From: Candidatus Zixiibacteriota bacterium
Lineage (GTDB): Bacteria > Zixibacteria > MSB-5A5 > GN15 > FEB-12
DNA length: 12,010 bases
Reading direction: 5' to 3'
Assembly (NCBI GenBank): GCA_016213305.1
Contig: JACRAV010000175.1
Location: forward strand, 1-12,010
Shown: positions 1-5,425 of the stretch, piece by piece
Position numbering within the stretch: position 1 is the stretch's first letter
Layout of the letters: every line of letters begins with the position of its first letter
The notes under the pieces: model-generated
Databases searched by the model: none
The model's input: the letters and a program-made list of their open reading frames with translations, nothing else
What the model was told of the DNA's origin: nothing
Translations under genes and position numbers: made by a program

Positions 1-61
1 GCTGTGCCACGGCCATGAAGTACTCGTCCCAGCTGAGATAGTCAGTGCGTTTGGTGGTCAT
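1..61 (-). CDS. Probable dCMP deaminase (ComEB-type), N-terminal fragment
   Basis: Only the first 20 codons lie in the window; the gene runs off the left edge. The translation begins MTTKRTDYLSWDEYFMAVAQ. The SWDEYFM block followed by a short hydrophobic helix is characteristic of the start of deoxycytidylate deaminases, zinc enzymes that convert dCMP to dUMP for thymidylate synthesis. The catalytic HAE and PCxxC motifs would lie outside the window, so they cannot be checked. The ATG at 59-61 was chosen because family members start just before this block; an in-frame ATG at 77-79 would add six residues. Neither has a clear Shine-Dalgarno sequence. The hairpin repeat at 94-117 lies about 33 bases upstream of the chosen start (15 bases upstream of the alternative), where it would form part of the promoter or leader. 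The identification rests on a short stretch. Confidence 0.55.
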   Translation of the reverse strand, partial: MTTKRTDYLSWDEYFMAVAQ

Positions 62-83
62 GGGGGTGAAGGATAACATGGCA

Positions 84-178
84 ATCTTCGTAGGTCAACC
101 TCGTCTTCGAGGTTGACATCTTCAGCTGTACTCCACCGCACAACCGTGCCGTCAGATGTCCCCACCTGATGGCTCCTC
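84..178. repeat. Composite two-hairpin repeat, copy A
   Basis: Stem I is a perfect 10-bp inverted repeat: GTCAACCTCG at 94-103, loop TCTT at 104-107, CGAGGTTGAC at 108-117. After a linker of about 30 bases comes stem II: GCCGTCAG at 148-155, a 10-base loop, and CTGATGGC at 166-173 (8 bp including one G-T pair). Stem I and the start of the linker match copy B (2148-2242) almost base for base. Stem II has the same position and flanks but a different sequence that still pairs. It lies between the dCMP deaminase start and copy C. It may be a dispersed non-autonomous element or a structured leader; no coding potential is evident. Confidence 0.75.
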
Positions 179-200
179 GACCGAAACCATGTGGGCGTAG

Positions 201-269
201 AGGTTGACACCTTCTGCTGGAATCTACTGCGCCACCGTGCCGTCGGGCCTCCGACCCGACGGCTCTTGG
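201..269. repeat. Composite repeat, copy C (5' arm of stem I missing)
   Basis: By eye, this 69-base segment matches 2174-2242 (copy B) at 67 of 69 positions; the differences are at 210 and 233. It begins inside the right arm of stem I (AGGTTGAC), and no left arm lies upstream, so stem I cannot form. Stem II is intact: GCCGTCGGG at 239-247, loop CCTCCGA at 248-254, CCCGACGGC at 255-263, a perfect 9-bp stem. The truncation suggests either recombination or insertion that cost the element its 5' end. Confidence 0.75.
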
Positions 270-277
270 CTTGGCTG

Positions 278-302
278 GCGGTCAGGTCGGAGGCCTGACT
301 GC
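278..302. repeat. Hairpin, inverted relative of stem II
   Basis: GTCAGG at 281-286 pairs with CCTGAC at 294-299, and the stem extends outward to 278/302 with one G-T pair. The reverse complement of 281-299 differs from 242-260 (stem II of copy C) at only two positions, and those two are partners in the stem. This is therefore an inverted copy lying 20 bases from copy C, and the two could pair with each other as a longer stem. It has no U-rich tail, so it is unlikely to be an intrinsic terminator. Confidence 0.6.
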
Positions 303-320
303 ACATTTCCATGGACATCC

Positions 321-351
321 CAGGCCGAGACCTCAAGGGGGATTCGGCCTG
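321..351. repeat. Inverted repeat downstream of the hydrolase gene
   Basis: CAGGCCGA at 321-328 pairs with TCGGCCTG at 344-351 (8 bp, 15-base loop). It lies about 48 bases past the stop codon of the minus-strand hydrolase gene, where a transcript end could be expected. No run of T follows on the minus strand, so I call it an inverted repeat and not a terminator. With the hairpins at 94-117, 148-173, 239-263 and 278-302, it makes the 62-398 gap almost entirely hairpin DNA. Confidence 0.5.
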
Positions 352-398
352 CGTTCAACAATCTTGCAGGCGACTATTCCAAATGAACGCCGCTCGAT

Positions 399-1862
399 TC
401 ACTCGGGCGCACCGATTTCAATGCCAATGAGCCGTGCCAGCCACCCGAAGATGCACTTCAGCCAATCGATCAGGGAGTGATTGTACACCTCAAGAGTGTG
501 CGCCACCCACCAGAGCGCCACTATCAGCGCGAGCGCCGCAATCACAAAAATCAGGGCGTGAAAGACAAGGGCTAAAAGCGTAACCGACCAGACCGGCCAG
601 GGTTTCGGCAACTTGTCGGTAAGCACCCGCTCGCCGTAGGTCTTCCCCAGGATATAGCGAAGCACGGTCTTATCCCGCCAATAACAGACATGCGCATACC
701 CGGGCCAGACGCTTGACAGCGCGTGGAAGTTGGCCGGGGGGGTCGTGCCGAATAGAAATTTGGCGTTTAAGGGTCCGGACACCGGGTCAAAGACGCTGTA
801 AAAGTTGACCCACCACGGCTTCTCATCGTCCCCCAGCAGGGATGCTCGCGTCTTGCCCGGCCAGGGCGAAACGGCTCGATTGCCGTACAGATACGCCACC
901 TTGTCCAGAGGACTGCCGATAGTCACGAATCGATGCAAGCGCTGTCGGAAGAGTTGCACATTTTCATACTGTTCCTTGATCTGACCGTCATTGTTTGGCG
1001 ACTTCTCCAGAAAATTCTTCTCAATCGTTTCTGCCTTGTCGAACAAATCGGACAGCACGTTGTAACTTATCACGCTCCCCAGACTGTGGGCCACCCAGAC
1101 TACGCGGTCAAAGCAAACTGGGCGGCCGCTCGATTTATTCCACTTATCGACATCCAGCGAATTGAAATTGGCGTCCATGCCGATCATGCGCATAAAGGTC
1201 GCGGCCACTCGTGCGTCGATTCGTTGCGCGATCGCCCGCTCGGTGACGCCGCTCGGATCGACGTAAACCCGCACGTCACCCAGAAAACCGGTCAGCAAAC
1301 GGGGGGCTTTGACGAGTGATACGATCAATGTCCCAGTCCCTAGCACCTGATACGGCAGATAGAGGAACCATGCGGTCGGACCCAGATCAAGAATGACACG
1401 GGGATTCACCAATCGTCCGAGCTGACCCAGCCCCCACCGAAACACTTGGAATCGTGAATTCGTTCGGGCCTGCCACAACTCCCCGAAGAACTCTTTTTGA
1501 CCCGGACCGAACCGCTTCCATTCCTCTTCAAAGGTCTTTTCCAAATCCGTATAGTTCCCCCAGTATCCGTCGCGAATATACGGCGGCGGCAGGATGAACT
1601 CCCGATCGGCCCGGTCGAAATGCTGATCATCGAAACCCGACCGGAGCGTTGCCGCCGTTTCAGTCGGCCTTTGTTCCCCCATGCCGTGCACCACAAAGAT
1701 AGCTGAAGTGTCAACGGTTTCCGGAGGCAACCGTTGCTTCTTGGAAGAATCCTTTTCCGCTTCTTCCCGCGCGTCTCTCACCATTTCCAGGTGCCATTGG
1801 TAACAATGCTTCTCATAAATGCGGTGACGTCTCCATGCATACCGACTTTCACTCGGTTCCAT
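399..1862 (-). CDS. Alpha/beta-hydrolase-like protein with C-terminal membrane segment
   Basis: I do not recognise a named family. The 487-residue product has the layout of a serine hydrolase. FVVHGMGEQ (about 56-64) resembles the oxyanion-hole HG loop. VAHSLGS gives a nucleophile elbow with Ser260. Asp359 in VFDPVSG and His391 in YAHVCYW are plausible acid and base of the triad; these two assignments are inference. A hydrophobic stretch at about 157-190 and a strong one at about 424-454 suggest membrane association, with the catalytic part probably cytoplasmic. There is no N-terminal signal peptide. The start at 1862 follows a purine-rich ribosome site (GGGAGAGGGA, 1869-1878) six bases away; an in-frame ATG at 1934 lacks one. 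A weak promoter guess is TTGGGT (1934-1929) and TAAGAT (1912-1907), spacer 16. The gene stands alone, flanked on both sides by composite repeats. Lipase, esterase or effector-like activity is possible but not shown. Confidence 0.7.
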   Translation of the reverse strand: MEPSESRYAWRRHRIYEKHCYQWHLEMVRDAREEAEKDSSKKQRLPPETVDTSAIFVVHGMGEQRPTETAATLRSGFDDQHFDRADREFILPPPYIRDGYWGNYTDLEKTFEEEWKRFGPGQKEFFGELWQARTNSRFQVFRWGLGQLGRLVNPRVILDLGPTAWFLYLPYQVLGTGTLIVSLVKAPRLLTGFLGDVRVYVDPSGVTERAIAQRIDARVAATFMRMIGMDANFNSLDVDKWNKSSGRPVCFDRVVWVAHSLGSVISYNVLSDLFDKAETIEKNFLEKSPNNDGQIKEQYENVQLFRQRLHRFVTIGSPLDKVAYLYGNRAVSPWPGKTRASLLGDDEKPWWVNFYSVFDPVSGPLNAKFLFGTTPPANFHALSSVWPGYAHVCYWRDKTVLRYILGKTYGERVLTDKLPKPWPVWSVTLLALVFHALIFVIAALALIVALWWVAHTLEVYNHSLIDWLKCIFGWLARLIGIEIGAPE

Positions 1863-1987
1863 ACAAAGTCCCTCTCCCTTCCGCCTGCATGTCTCCCATG
1901 CCTCGCATCTTACGACCGTTCCATGTACACCCAACTACCTCACGCGAACGACTAAACGGATTCGAGATTCCTGCCGCCCGACCGGCT

Positions 1988-2025
1988 CGGCGAGATTCGA
2001 CCGCGGCGGTCGGCGAGGCTCGCCG
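1988..2025. repeat. Nested GC-rich inverted repeat
   Basis: Outer arms CGGCGAG (1988-1994) and CTCGCCG (2019-2025) enclose inner arms CGACCG (1998-2003) and CGGTCG (2007-2012) with loop CGG. The two stems are separated by an uneven internal loop of three bases on one side and six on the other. No T-run follows on either strand. It lies about 130 bases upstream of the hydrolase start codon. Confidence 0.5.
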
Positions 2026-2058
2026 TACAATCGCCCGACTGATGATATTGGGTCGAGA

Positions 2059-2094
2059 TGTTACCCTGATGATGCACTCATAGATAGGGTAACA
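2059..2094. repeat. 9-bp inverted repeat, TGTTACCCT / AGGGTAACA
   Basis: TGTTACCCT at 2059-2067 is the exact reverse complement of AGGGTAACA at 2086-2094, with an 18-base spacer. It is AT-richer than its surroundings and lies about 200 bases upstream of the hydrolase gene. The form suits either a hairpin or a dyad bound by a dimeric protein about three helical turns apart. No regulator gene is adjacent, so the operator reading is speculative. Confidence 0.45.
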
Positions 2095-2147
2095 AGGGCC
2101 GAACTGTCAAACATATTTTGCCGGCTATTGCGTGCCCCAGTAATCCC

Positions 2148-2242
2148 ATCTTTGTAGGTCAACCTCGTCTTCGAGGTTGACATCTTCTGCTGGAATCTAC
2201 TGCGCAACCGTGCCGTCGGGCCTCCGACCCGACGGCTCTTGG
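2148..2242. repeat. Composite two-hairpin repeat, copy B (complete)
   Basis: This is the best-preserved copy. Stem I: GTCAACCTCG at 2158-2167, loop TCTT, CGAGGTTGAC at 2172-2181. Stem II: GCCGTCGGG at 2212-2220, loop CCTCCGA, CCCGACGGC at 2228-2236. Both stems are perfect. The 5' half matches copy A (84-126) and the 3' half matches copy C (201-269, 67/69). All three copies point the same way, so A/C and B are direct repeats around the hydrolase gene. Downstream it runs into further hairpins (2250-2340), so the true element may be longer. Confidence 0.8.
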
Positions 2243-2280
2243 TTTTCGTGGGCGGCAGACGCCCTGATGCTGTCCCGTAA

Positions 2281-2340
2281 GACGCAAAATGTGTTGTGTC
2301 GGTTCTTGCGTCACCTCCGCAGGAGGTGACGTGTGAACCG
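2281..2340. repeat. Long hairpin with an overlapping alternative stem
   Basis: The main hairpin spans 2300-2340. CGGTTC (2300-2305) pairs with GAACCG (2335-2340) and CGTCACCTCC (2309-2318) with GGAGGTGACG (2322-2331). The loop is GCA, and a symmetric three-base internal site has two possible G-T pairs. An exclusive alternative exists: GACGCAA (2281-2287) pairs perfectly with TTGCGTC (2306-2312), which uses bases of the main stem. The mutually exclusive layout recalls attenuators, but no coding region follows closely on either strand, so no regulatory role is claimed. Confidence 0.6.
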
Positions 2341-2563
2341 GCACTCTTTGGATCTCAACAAGTTGGGGGGCGGCAGGTCGCACGTTCGTTTGGGCCGGAC
2401 GAATGACCCGCCGCAACTCTTATTACTTATGGGACGCCCCCCTCGTCTGCCCCAGTTTCGCTGTCAACCCGCTGTTGTTTCATTTCACGCTTGCGTGTAT
2501 GGATAGATGCGTCCAGATGTGAAAGGGAGATCGCTGAACAGGGAACCCTTAAATTCGATAAAA

Positions 2564-2730
2564 CGAAGCCATTTTACGGCGACCGAAAATCGCCATGAGA
2601 CTTTCTTGCGGCCCCGCAAATCGAAGCCAATTTTCGCCTCTGCCTTGAATGTCAACGACTTATCGAACGATTCACTCACTCCCCGGGGCGCAAATCAAAG
2701 GACCGTGCAATACGAAGCCAATTTTGGTCC
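2564..2730 (-). repeat. Three copies of a short AAAATTGGCTTCG motif
   Basis: On the plus strand, CGAAGCCATTTT (2564-2575), CGAAGCCAATTTT (2622-2634) and CGAAGCCAATTTT (2713-2725) recur with start-to-start spacings of 58 and 91 bases. On the minus strand, copies 2 and 3 read as KIGFDLRG and KIGFVLHG. Copy 1 has lost one base, so it falls out of register. The last copy is enclosed by GGACC (2700-2704) and GGTCC (2726-2730). The irregular spacing and divergent sequence between copies do not fit a CRISPR array. Confidence 0.55.
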
Positions 2731-2761
2731 GTGGTGGACGTTCCTGTCCCCCACAACCGGG

Positions 2762-2781
2762 CTTCTGTCGGTGGACAGAAG
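2762..2781. repeat. 8-bp hairpin after the receiver-GGDEF gene
   Basis: CTTCTGTC at 2762-2769 and GACAGAAG at 2774-2781 form a perfect stem around a four-base loop. On the minus strand it lies 26 bases beyond the stop codon of the receiver-GGDEF gene, at the end of the four-gene cluster. The following bases are GC-rich and not T-rich. It may protect or define the 3' end of the transcript, but it is not a classical intrinsic terminator. Confidence 0.45.
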
Positions 2782-2806
2782 TATCCGCCGACTACGAACC
2801 ATGTCA

Positions 2807-3805
2807 CTAATACTTCTTCCGCCGCTCGATCAGATAGTTCGAACCGGGAAGCTGTTTGGCCGCTTTCTTGAGATCGGCCAGCATCTTGGACATCTCGCCC
2901 ATGTGGTGAAACGTTCTGTTTTCGTTGATGACCACCGCAATGCTTATGGTCAGGATCGGGTACGACTCCATTTCGCCCCGCCGGTTGGCGGTCGAAATGA
3001 ATCCGCGGTCCCGGTCGGCTTCGGCATAGCGATAGGGGATGATCGCATCGAAACATTTGATGATGGCCGGACAGACTTTTTCCACCAGATTGCGCGGGAT
3101 GACGAAGATGAAGTCATCGCCGGCAATATGCCCGACGAATCCTTCGCGGCAACAATCGAACACGATATCGCGTACGATCTGCGCCGTCAGACGGATGATT
3201 CGGTCGCCGAATGCATACCCGTAGTAGTCGTTGTAGGCCTTGAAATTATCCAGATCGGCATAGCAGACCGCGATCTCGTCGCCCCGTTCGAGCTGACGCT
3301 GGATCTCCTCCTCGATCATGGTCGGGCCGGGAAGCCGGGTCGAGGGGTTCACCGACAGGTCGCGCCGACTTCGGCTGATCACCCGTCGGACACGGACCTC
3401 GACCAGTTTTTCCACCCACTCGCCATAGATGAACTCTTCGACGCCGTTCTGAAACGCCGCTATAACCGTCGCATTGTCCGGTTCCGGGTGAAACAAAATG
3501 ACAGGGATAATGCTCAGAAATACGTTGAACTTGATCGCCTGAAGCAGTTCAATCTCCGGCGCCAGGGTTGTCCGCGACCCCATCACAATGGCGCACAATG
3601 GAAATCGGCGCGAGATCAGAATCAGCGATGCGAAGTCGTCGAAAAAGTGAAACGAGGCCTTCTCGTTCCGGAAGAACTGCCGGAGGTGAAAATCGAGATC
3701 GACCCCGGTTTGCCGGACGGCAAAATGGTAAACCGTGCCAATATCAGCCCGGTCGGCGTTTGAAACCGGCCAGCTCTCGAGGGTGATGTTTTCGGTGCTC
3801 TGCAA
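2807..3805 (-). CDS. Degenerate receiver-GGDEF domain protein
   Basis: This 332-residue protein has a receiver-like fold at about 24-145 and a GGDEF-like domain at about 153-330. The receiver lacks the usual acceptor Asp (IVMGS near residue 75 stands where a DLxLP-type strand end is expected) and the conserved Lys (EFIYGE near 124-129 in place of DFIxKP). The cyclase domain keeps the metal and substrate block DLDNFKAYND (184-193) and GD at 200-201. Its signature is AGDDF (228-232) in place of GG(D/E)EF, and no RxxD inhibitory site precedes it. Diguanylate cyclase activity is therefore doubtful; it may bind a nucleotide or act through contacts. The start is TTG at 3805, directly after an in-frame TAG; no ATG, GTG or other TTG start was found in the first 41 codons. 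The gene overlaps xerD by 62 bases and is last in its cluster. Confidence 0.8.
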   Translation of the reverse strand: MQSTENITLESWPVSNADRADIGTVYHFAVRQTGVDLDFHLRQFFRNEKASFHFFDDFASLILISRRFPLCAIVMGSRTTLAPEIELLQAIKFNVFLSIIPVILFHPEPDNATVIAAFQNGVEEFIYGEWVEKLVEVRVRRVISRSRRDLSVNPSTRLPGPTMIEEEIQRQLERGDEIAVCYADLDNFKAYNDYYGYAFGDRIIRLTAQIVRDIVFDCCREGFVGHIAGDDFIFVIPRNLVEKVCPAIIKCFDAIIPYRYAEADRDRGFISTANRRGEMESYPILTISIAVVINENRTFHHMGEMSKMLADLKKAAKQLPGSNYLIERRKKY

Positions 3806-4691
3806 CTATATAGTCCCGATCAATGCGCGTGTAAATCTCCGTGGTCGTTATATCGGCATGACCGAGCATTTCTTGCACTACGCGAAGGTCCGCCCCACCT
3901 TCAAGCAGATGTGTGGCAAACGAATGTCGAAAAGTATGTGGAGTGACTTTCTTGACTATTCCGGCCGACCGAACCGCTTTGCGGATCAGTTTCCACATCC
4001 CCACCCGCGAGAACTTCTTCCCTGTTCGATTTATGAACAGAATGCCACCGATCTCACCCGTTCTACGAGCATCCGAGAGGTATGCCGAGAGGGCCGTCCG
4101 GGCATAATCCCCCAGCGGCACCAGACGCTGTTTGTCCCCCTTGCCGATCACCCGCACGAAACCCGCTTCGAGTTCCAGGTCGTTGCGGCGGAGATTAATG
4201 AGCTCCGAGATGCGCAGTCCGCACCCATAGAGCATTTCCATGATCGCCCGGTCCCTGGCGCCATTCAATTGGCCCCGGGCGGCCGCATCGATCACGCTCG
4301 CGACCTCTTTCGGAGAAAGATAATCGGGATGATAGCGGGCGAGTTTCGGCGTGGGATACTGATCAATCGGGCTTTTCTTGATTTTGCCGCCATCTTTCAA
4401 AAACGCAAAGAAGTGCCGCAGAGCCGACACCTTACGGGCAATGGTGGTCGGACGCCTGGCCTCGCGGGACAGGCGCGCCACGAACGCCGCCACCTGTGCC
4501 GAAGTCGCCTGCCGGATATCCTTGACCGCACCGATGGTGGCGAACTCCGCCAGATCTATCCGGTAGGCACTGATAGTGTTCGAAGAAAGCCCCCGCTCCA
4601 GCCGGAGATGTTGCAGAAAATCATCGATCAGAAGTTCGTTGACTCCCTTGACTTCAGCCGTGACCGATTGTTTGCGCGTCGATTTCATCAT
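3744..4691 (-). CDS. xerD: Tyrosine recombinase XerD-like
   Basis: The 315-residue product is a full-length tyrosine recombinase. It has an N-terminal SAM-like core-binding domain (about 18-105) and a catalytic domain (about 123-300). The active-site set is complete: Arg160 in GCGLRISEL, Lys184 in GKGDKQR, His252 and Arg255 in HTFRH, His278 in LGHAD and nucleophile Tyr287 in EIYTRID. The spacing agrees with Xer proteins that resolve chromosome dimers at dif with a partner recombinase. XerC and integron- or phage-type integrases are related, so the D assignment is by overall resemblance. The ATG at 4691 immediately follows the comF TGA (4692-4694), and a second ATG follows directly, so translation is probably coupled. 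The C-terminus extends about ten residues past the usual HPR ending, and this extension overlaps the next gene. No dif-like site was identified. Confidence 0.88.
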   Translation of the reverse strand: MMKSTRKQSVTAEVKGVNELLIDDFLQHLRLERGLSSNTISAYRIDLAEFATIGAVKDIRQATSAQVAAFVARLSREARRPTTIARKVSALRHFFAFLKDGGKIKKSPIDQYPTPKLARYHPDYLSPKEVASVIDAAARGQLNGARDRAIMEMLYGCGLRISELINLRRNDLELEAGFVRVIGKGDKQRLVPLGDYARTALSAYLSDARRTGEIGGILFINRTGKKFSRVGMWKLIRKAVRSAGIVKKVTPHTFRHSFATHLLEGGADLRVVQEMLGHADITTTEIYTRIDRDYIVAEHRKHHPRELAGFKRRPG

Positions 4692-5396
4692 TCATCCCCG
4701 GTGCGCGATAGCCGCCACAGCAACCACGCCGTGACCAGCTTCGGAGAGCGTTCTTATCGCCTCGCTCACGGTCGCGCCGCTGGTGACCACATCATCGACC
4801 AGCAATATGCCGTCCTGGCGTTCGTCGGTCGGTTCAGCGGTAAATACTCCCTTGATGTTCTTCGCACGCTCACTCCCGGACAATCGGCTCTGGGCACGTC
4901 GATGCTTGGTGCGGATTATCAGGTCGGCGCGCAGATCGACGTCGAGTTTGTCGGCCAATTGCGAACCGAACAGTTCGGCCTGATTGTATCCGCGCATATA
5001 TTCCCGCCGTGGATGCAGCGGAACCGGAACAACGGCGCATACTCCGAGTTGTTCGAGACGGTCGCGCTGTCGGGCGGCCAGTTCGCTCGCCGCCCATCCG
5101 GCGACCCGGTACACATTGCGGAACTTAAAAGCGATCACCATTTGCTGGAGCGATCCGACATGATCCCCCAGCGCGAACAACGGGACCGAATCGGTACAGG
5201 TGGCGCAGGTGATCCCCGCCGTGATAGGGACCGCGCACTTAAGACAAATCGGATATTCGAGATACTGAACCGCTCGCGCGCACAGGGGGCACAGCAACTG
5301 CTCGGAATCCCGGGCGGCGCCACAACTCAAACAGAGCGGCGGGAAGACAAACTCCAGCGCCGTTTCCATCCAGTGGGCAACCGGTCCGGTCAGCAT
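4692..5396 (-). CDS. comF: ComF family phosphoribosyltransferase-like protein
   Basis: The 234-residue protein has the ComF arrangement. An N-terminal zinc-binding part has four CxxC pairs (Cys22/25, 36/39, 51/54, 64/67). It is followed by a type I phosphoribosyltransferase fold with RGYNQAELF (135-143), a RLSGSERAKNIKG block (171-183) and the PRPP-binding loop LLVDDVVTSGAT (198-209). ComF proteins are needed for natural transformation in several bacteria and are thought to act on single-stranded DNA in the cytoplasm; other members have no proven role. The ATG at 5396 has GGAG (5404-5407) seven bases upstream. It sits 29 bases after the zinc-ribbon/TPR gene and abuts xerD, so the three are probably cotranscribed. 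No other competence genes are visible in the window apart from the possible ComEB-type fragment at 1-61. Confidence 0.9.
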   Translation of the reverse strand: MLTGPVAHWMETALEFVFPPLCLSCGAARDSEQLLCPLCARAVQYLEYPICLKCAVPITAGITCATCTDSVPLFALGDHVGSLQQMVIAFKFRNVYRVAGWAASELAARQRDRLEQLGVCAVVPVPLHPRREYMRGYNQAELFGSQLADKLDVDLRADLIIRTKHRRAQSRLSGSERAKNIKGVFTAEPTDERQDGILLVDDVVTSGATVSEAIRTLSEAGHGVVAVAAIAHRG

Positions 5397-5425
5397 CGGC
5401 GGACTCCGGGATACTGAACTACGAC

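Larger units (their letters stand above)
1863..2147. other. Intergenic region upstream of the hydrolase gene
   Basis: No gene is supported here. The stretch holds the ribosome site and possible promoter of the minus-strand hydrolase gene (1869-1934), a GC-rich nested inverted repeat at 1988-2025, and a 9-bp inverted repeat at 2059-2094. Short open frames in it have no ribosome site and overlap these repeats. Confidence 0.5.
2341..2806. other. Intergenic region with dispersed short repeats
   Basis: No convincing gene is present. A 64-codon minus-strand frame (2485-2679) has no ribosome site, and its peptide is largely translated repeat (KIGFDLRG, VKWLRFIEF). The region contains three GAAGCCA(A)TTTT motifs, small hairpins at 2486-2497 and 2606-2619, and an 8-bp hairpin at 2762-2781 just past the stop of the receiver-GGDEF gene. 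The stretch 2341-2480 shows nothing that I can name. Confidence 0.5.

Noticed and set aside
321..351. Intrinsic terminator for the hydrolase gene
   Set aside because: The hairpin is real, but no T-run follows on the minus strand.
1863..1934. Longer N-terminus for the hydrolase (ATG at 1934)
   Set aside because: The extra 24 residues are Cys/Arg-rich with no domain. The ATG at 1862 has a good purine-rich site, and the possible promoter lies within the extension.
2281..2340. Riboswitch or attenuator
   Set aside because: The nearest start codon on the minus strand is over 400 bases away at 1862, and the downstream gene on the plus strand side is antisense, so there is no target gene.
2159..2416. 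85-codon minus-strand frame
   Set aside because: It runs across the hairpins of composite copy B and the 2300-2340 hairpin, so the peptide is only repeat translation.
2485..2679. 64-codon minus-strand frame in the intergenic region
   Set aside because: It has no ribosome site and its sequence is explained by the AAAATTGGCTTCG repeat; one of the copies is out of frame.
2564..2730. CRISPR array
   Set aside because: The repeated core is only about 13 bases, copies diverge, spacing is irregular (58 and 91 bases), and no cas gene is present.
62..2806. tRNA or rRNA genes in the intergenic stretches
   Set aside because: No cloverleaf-like arrangement with a T-loop GTTCRA and matching acceptor arms was found by eye; the hairpins are simple stems.
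2507..3763. Long open frame on the plus strand (418 codons) opposite the receiver-GGDEF gene
   Set aside because: It mirrors a gene with clear domain motifs on the other strand, shows no recognisable domain and has no convincing ribosome site.
3735..5417. Long open frame on the plus strand (560 codons) opposite xerD and comF
   Set aside because: It spans two well-supported minus-strand genes; its length follows from high GC and codon structure. The peptide is rich in Arg, Gln and His with no family resemblance.
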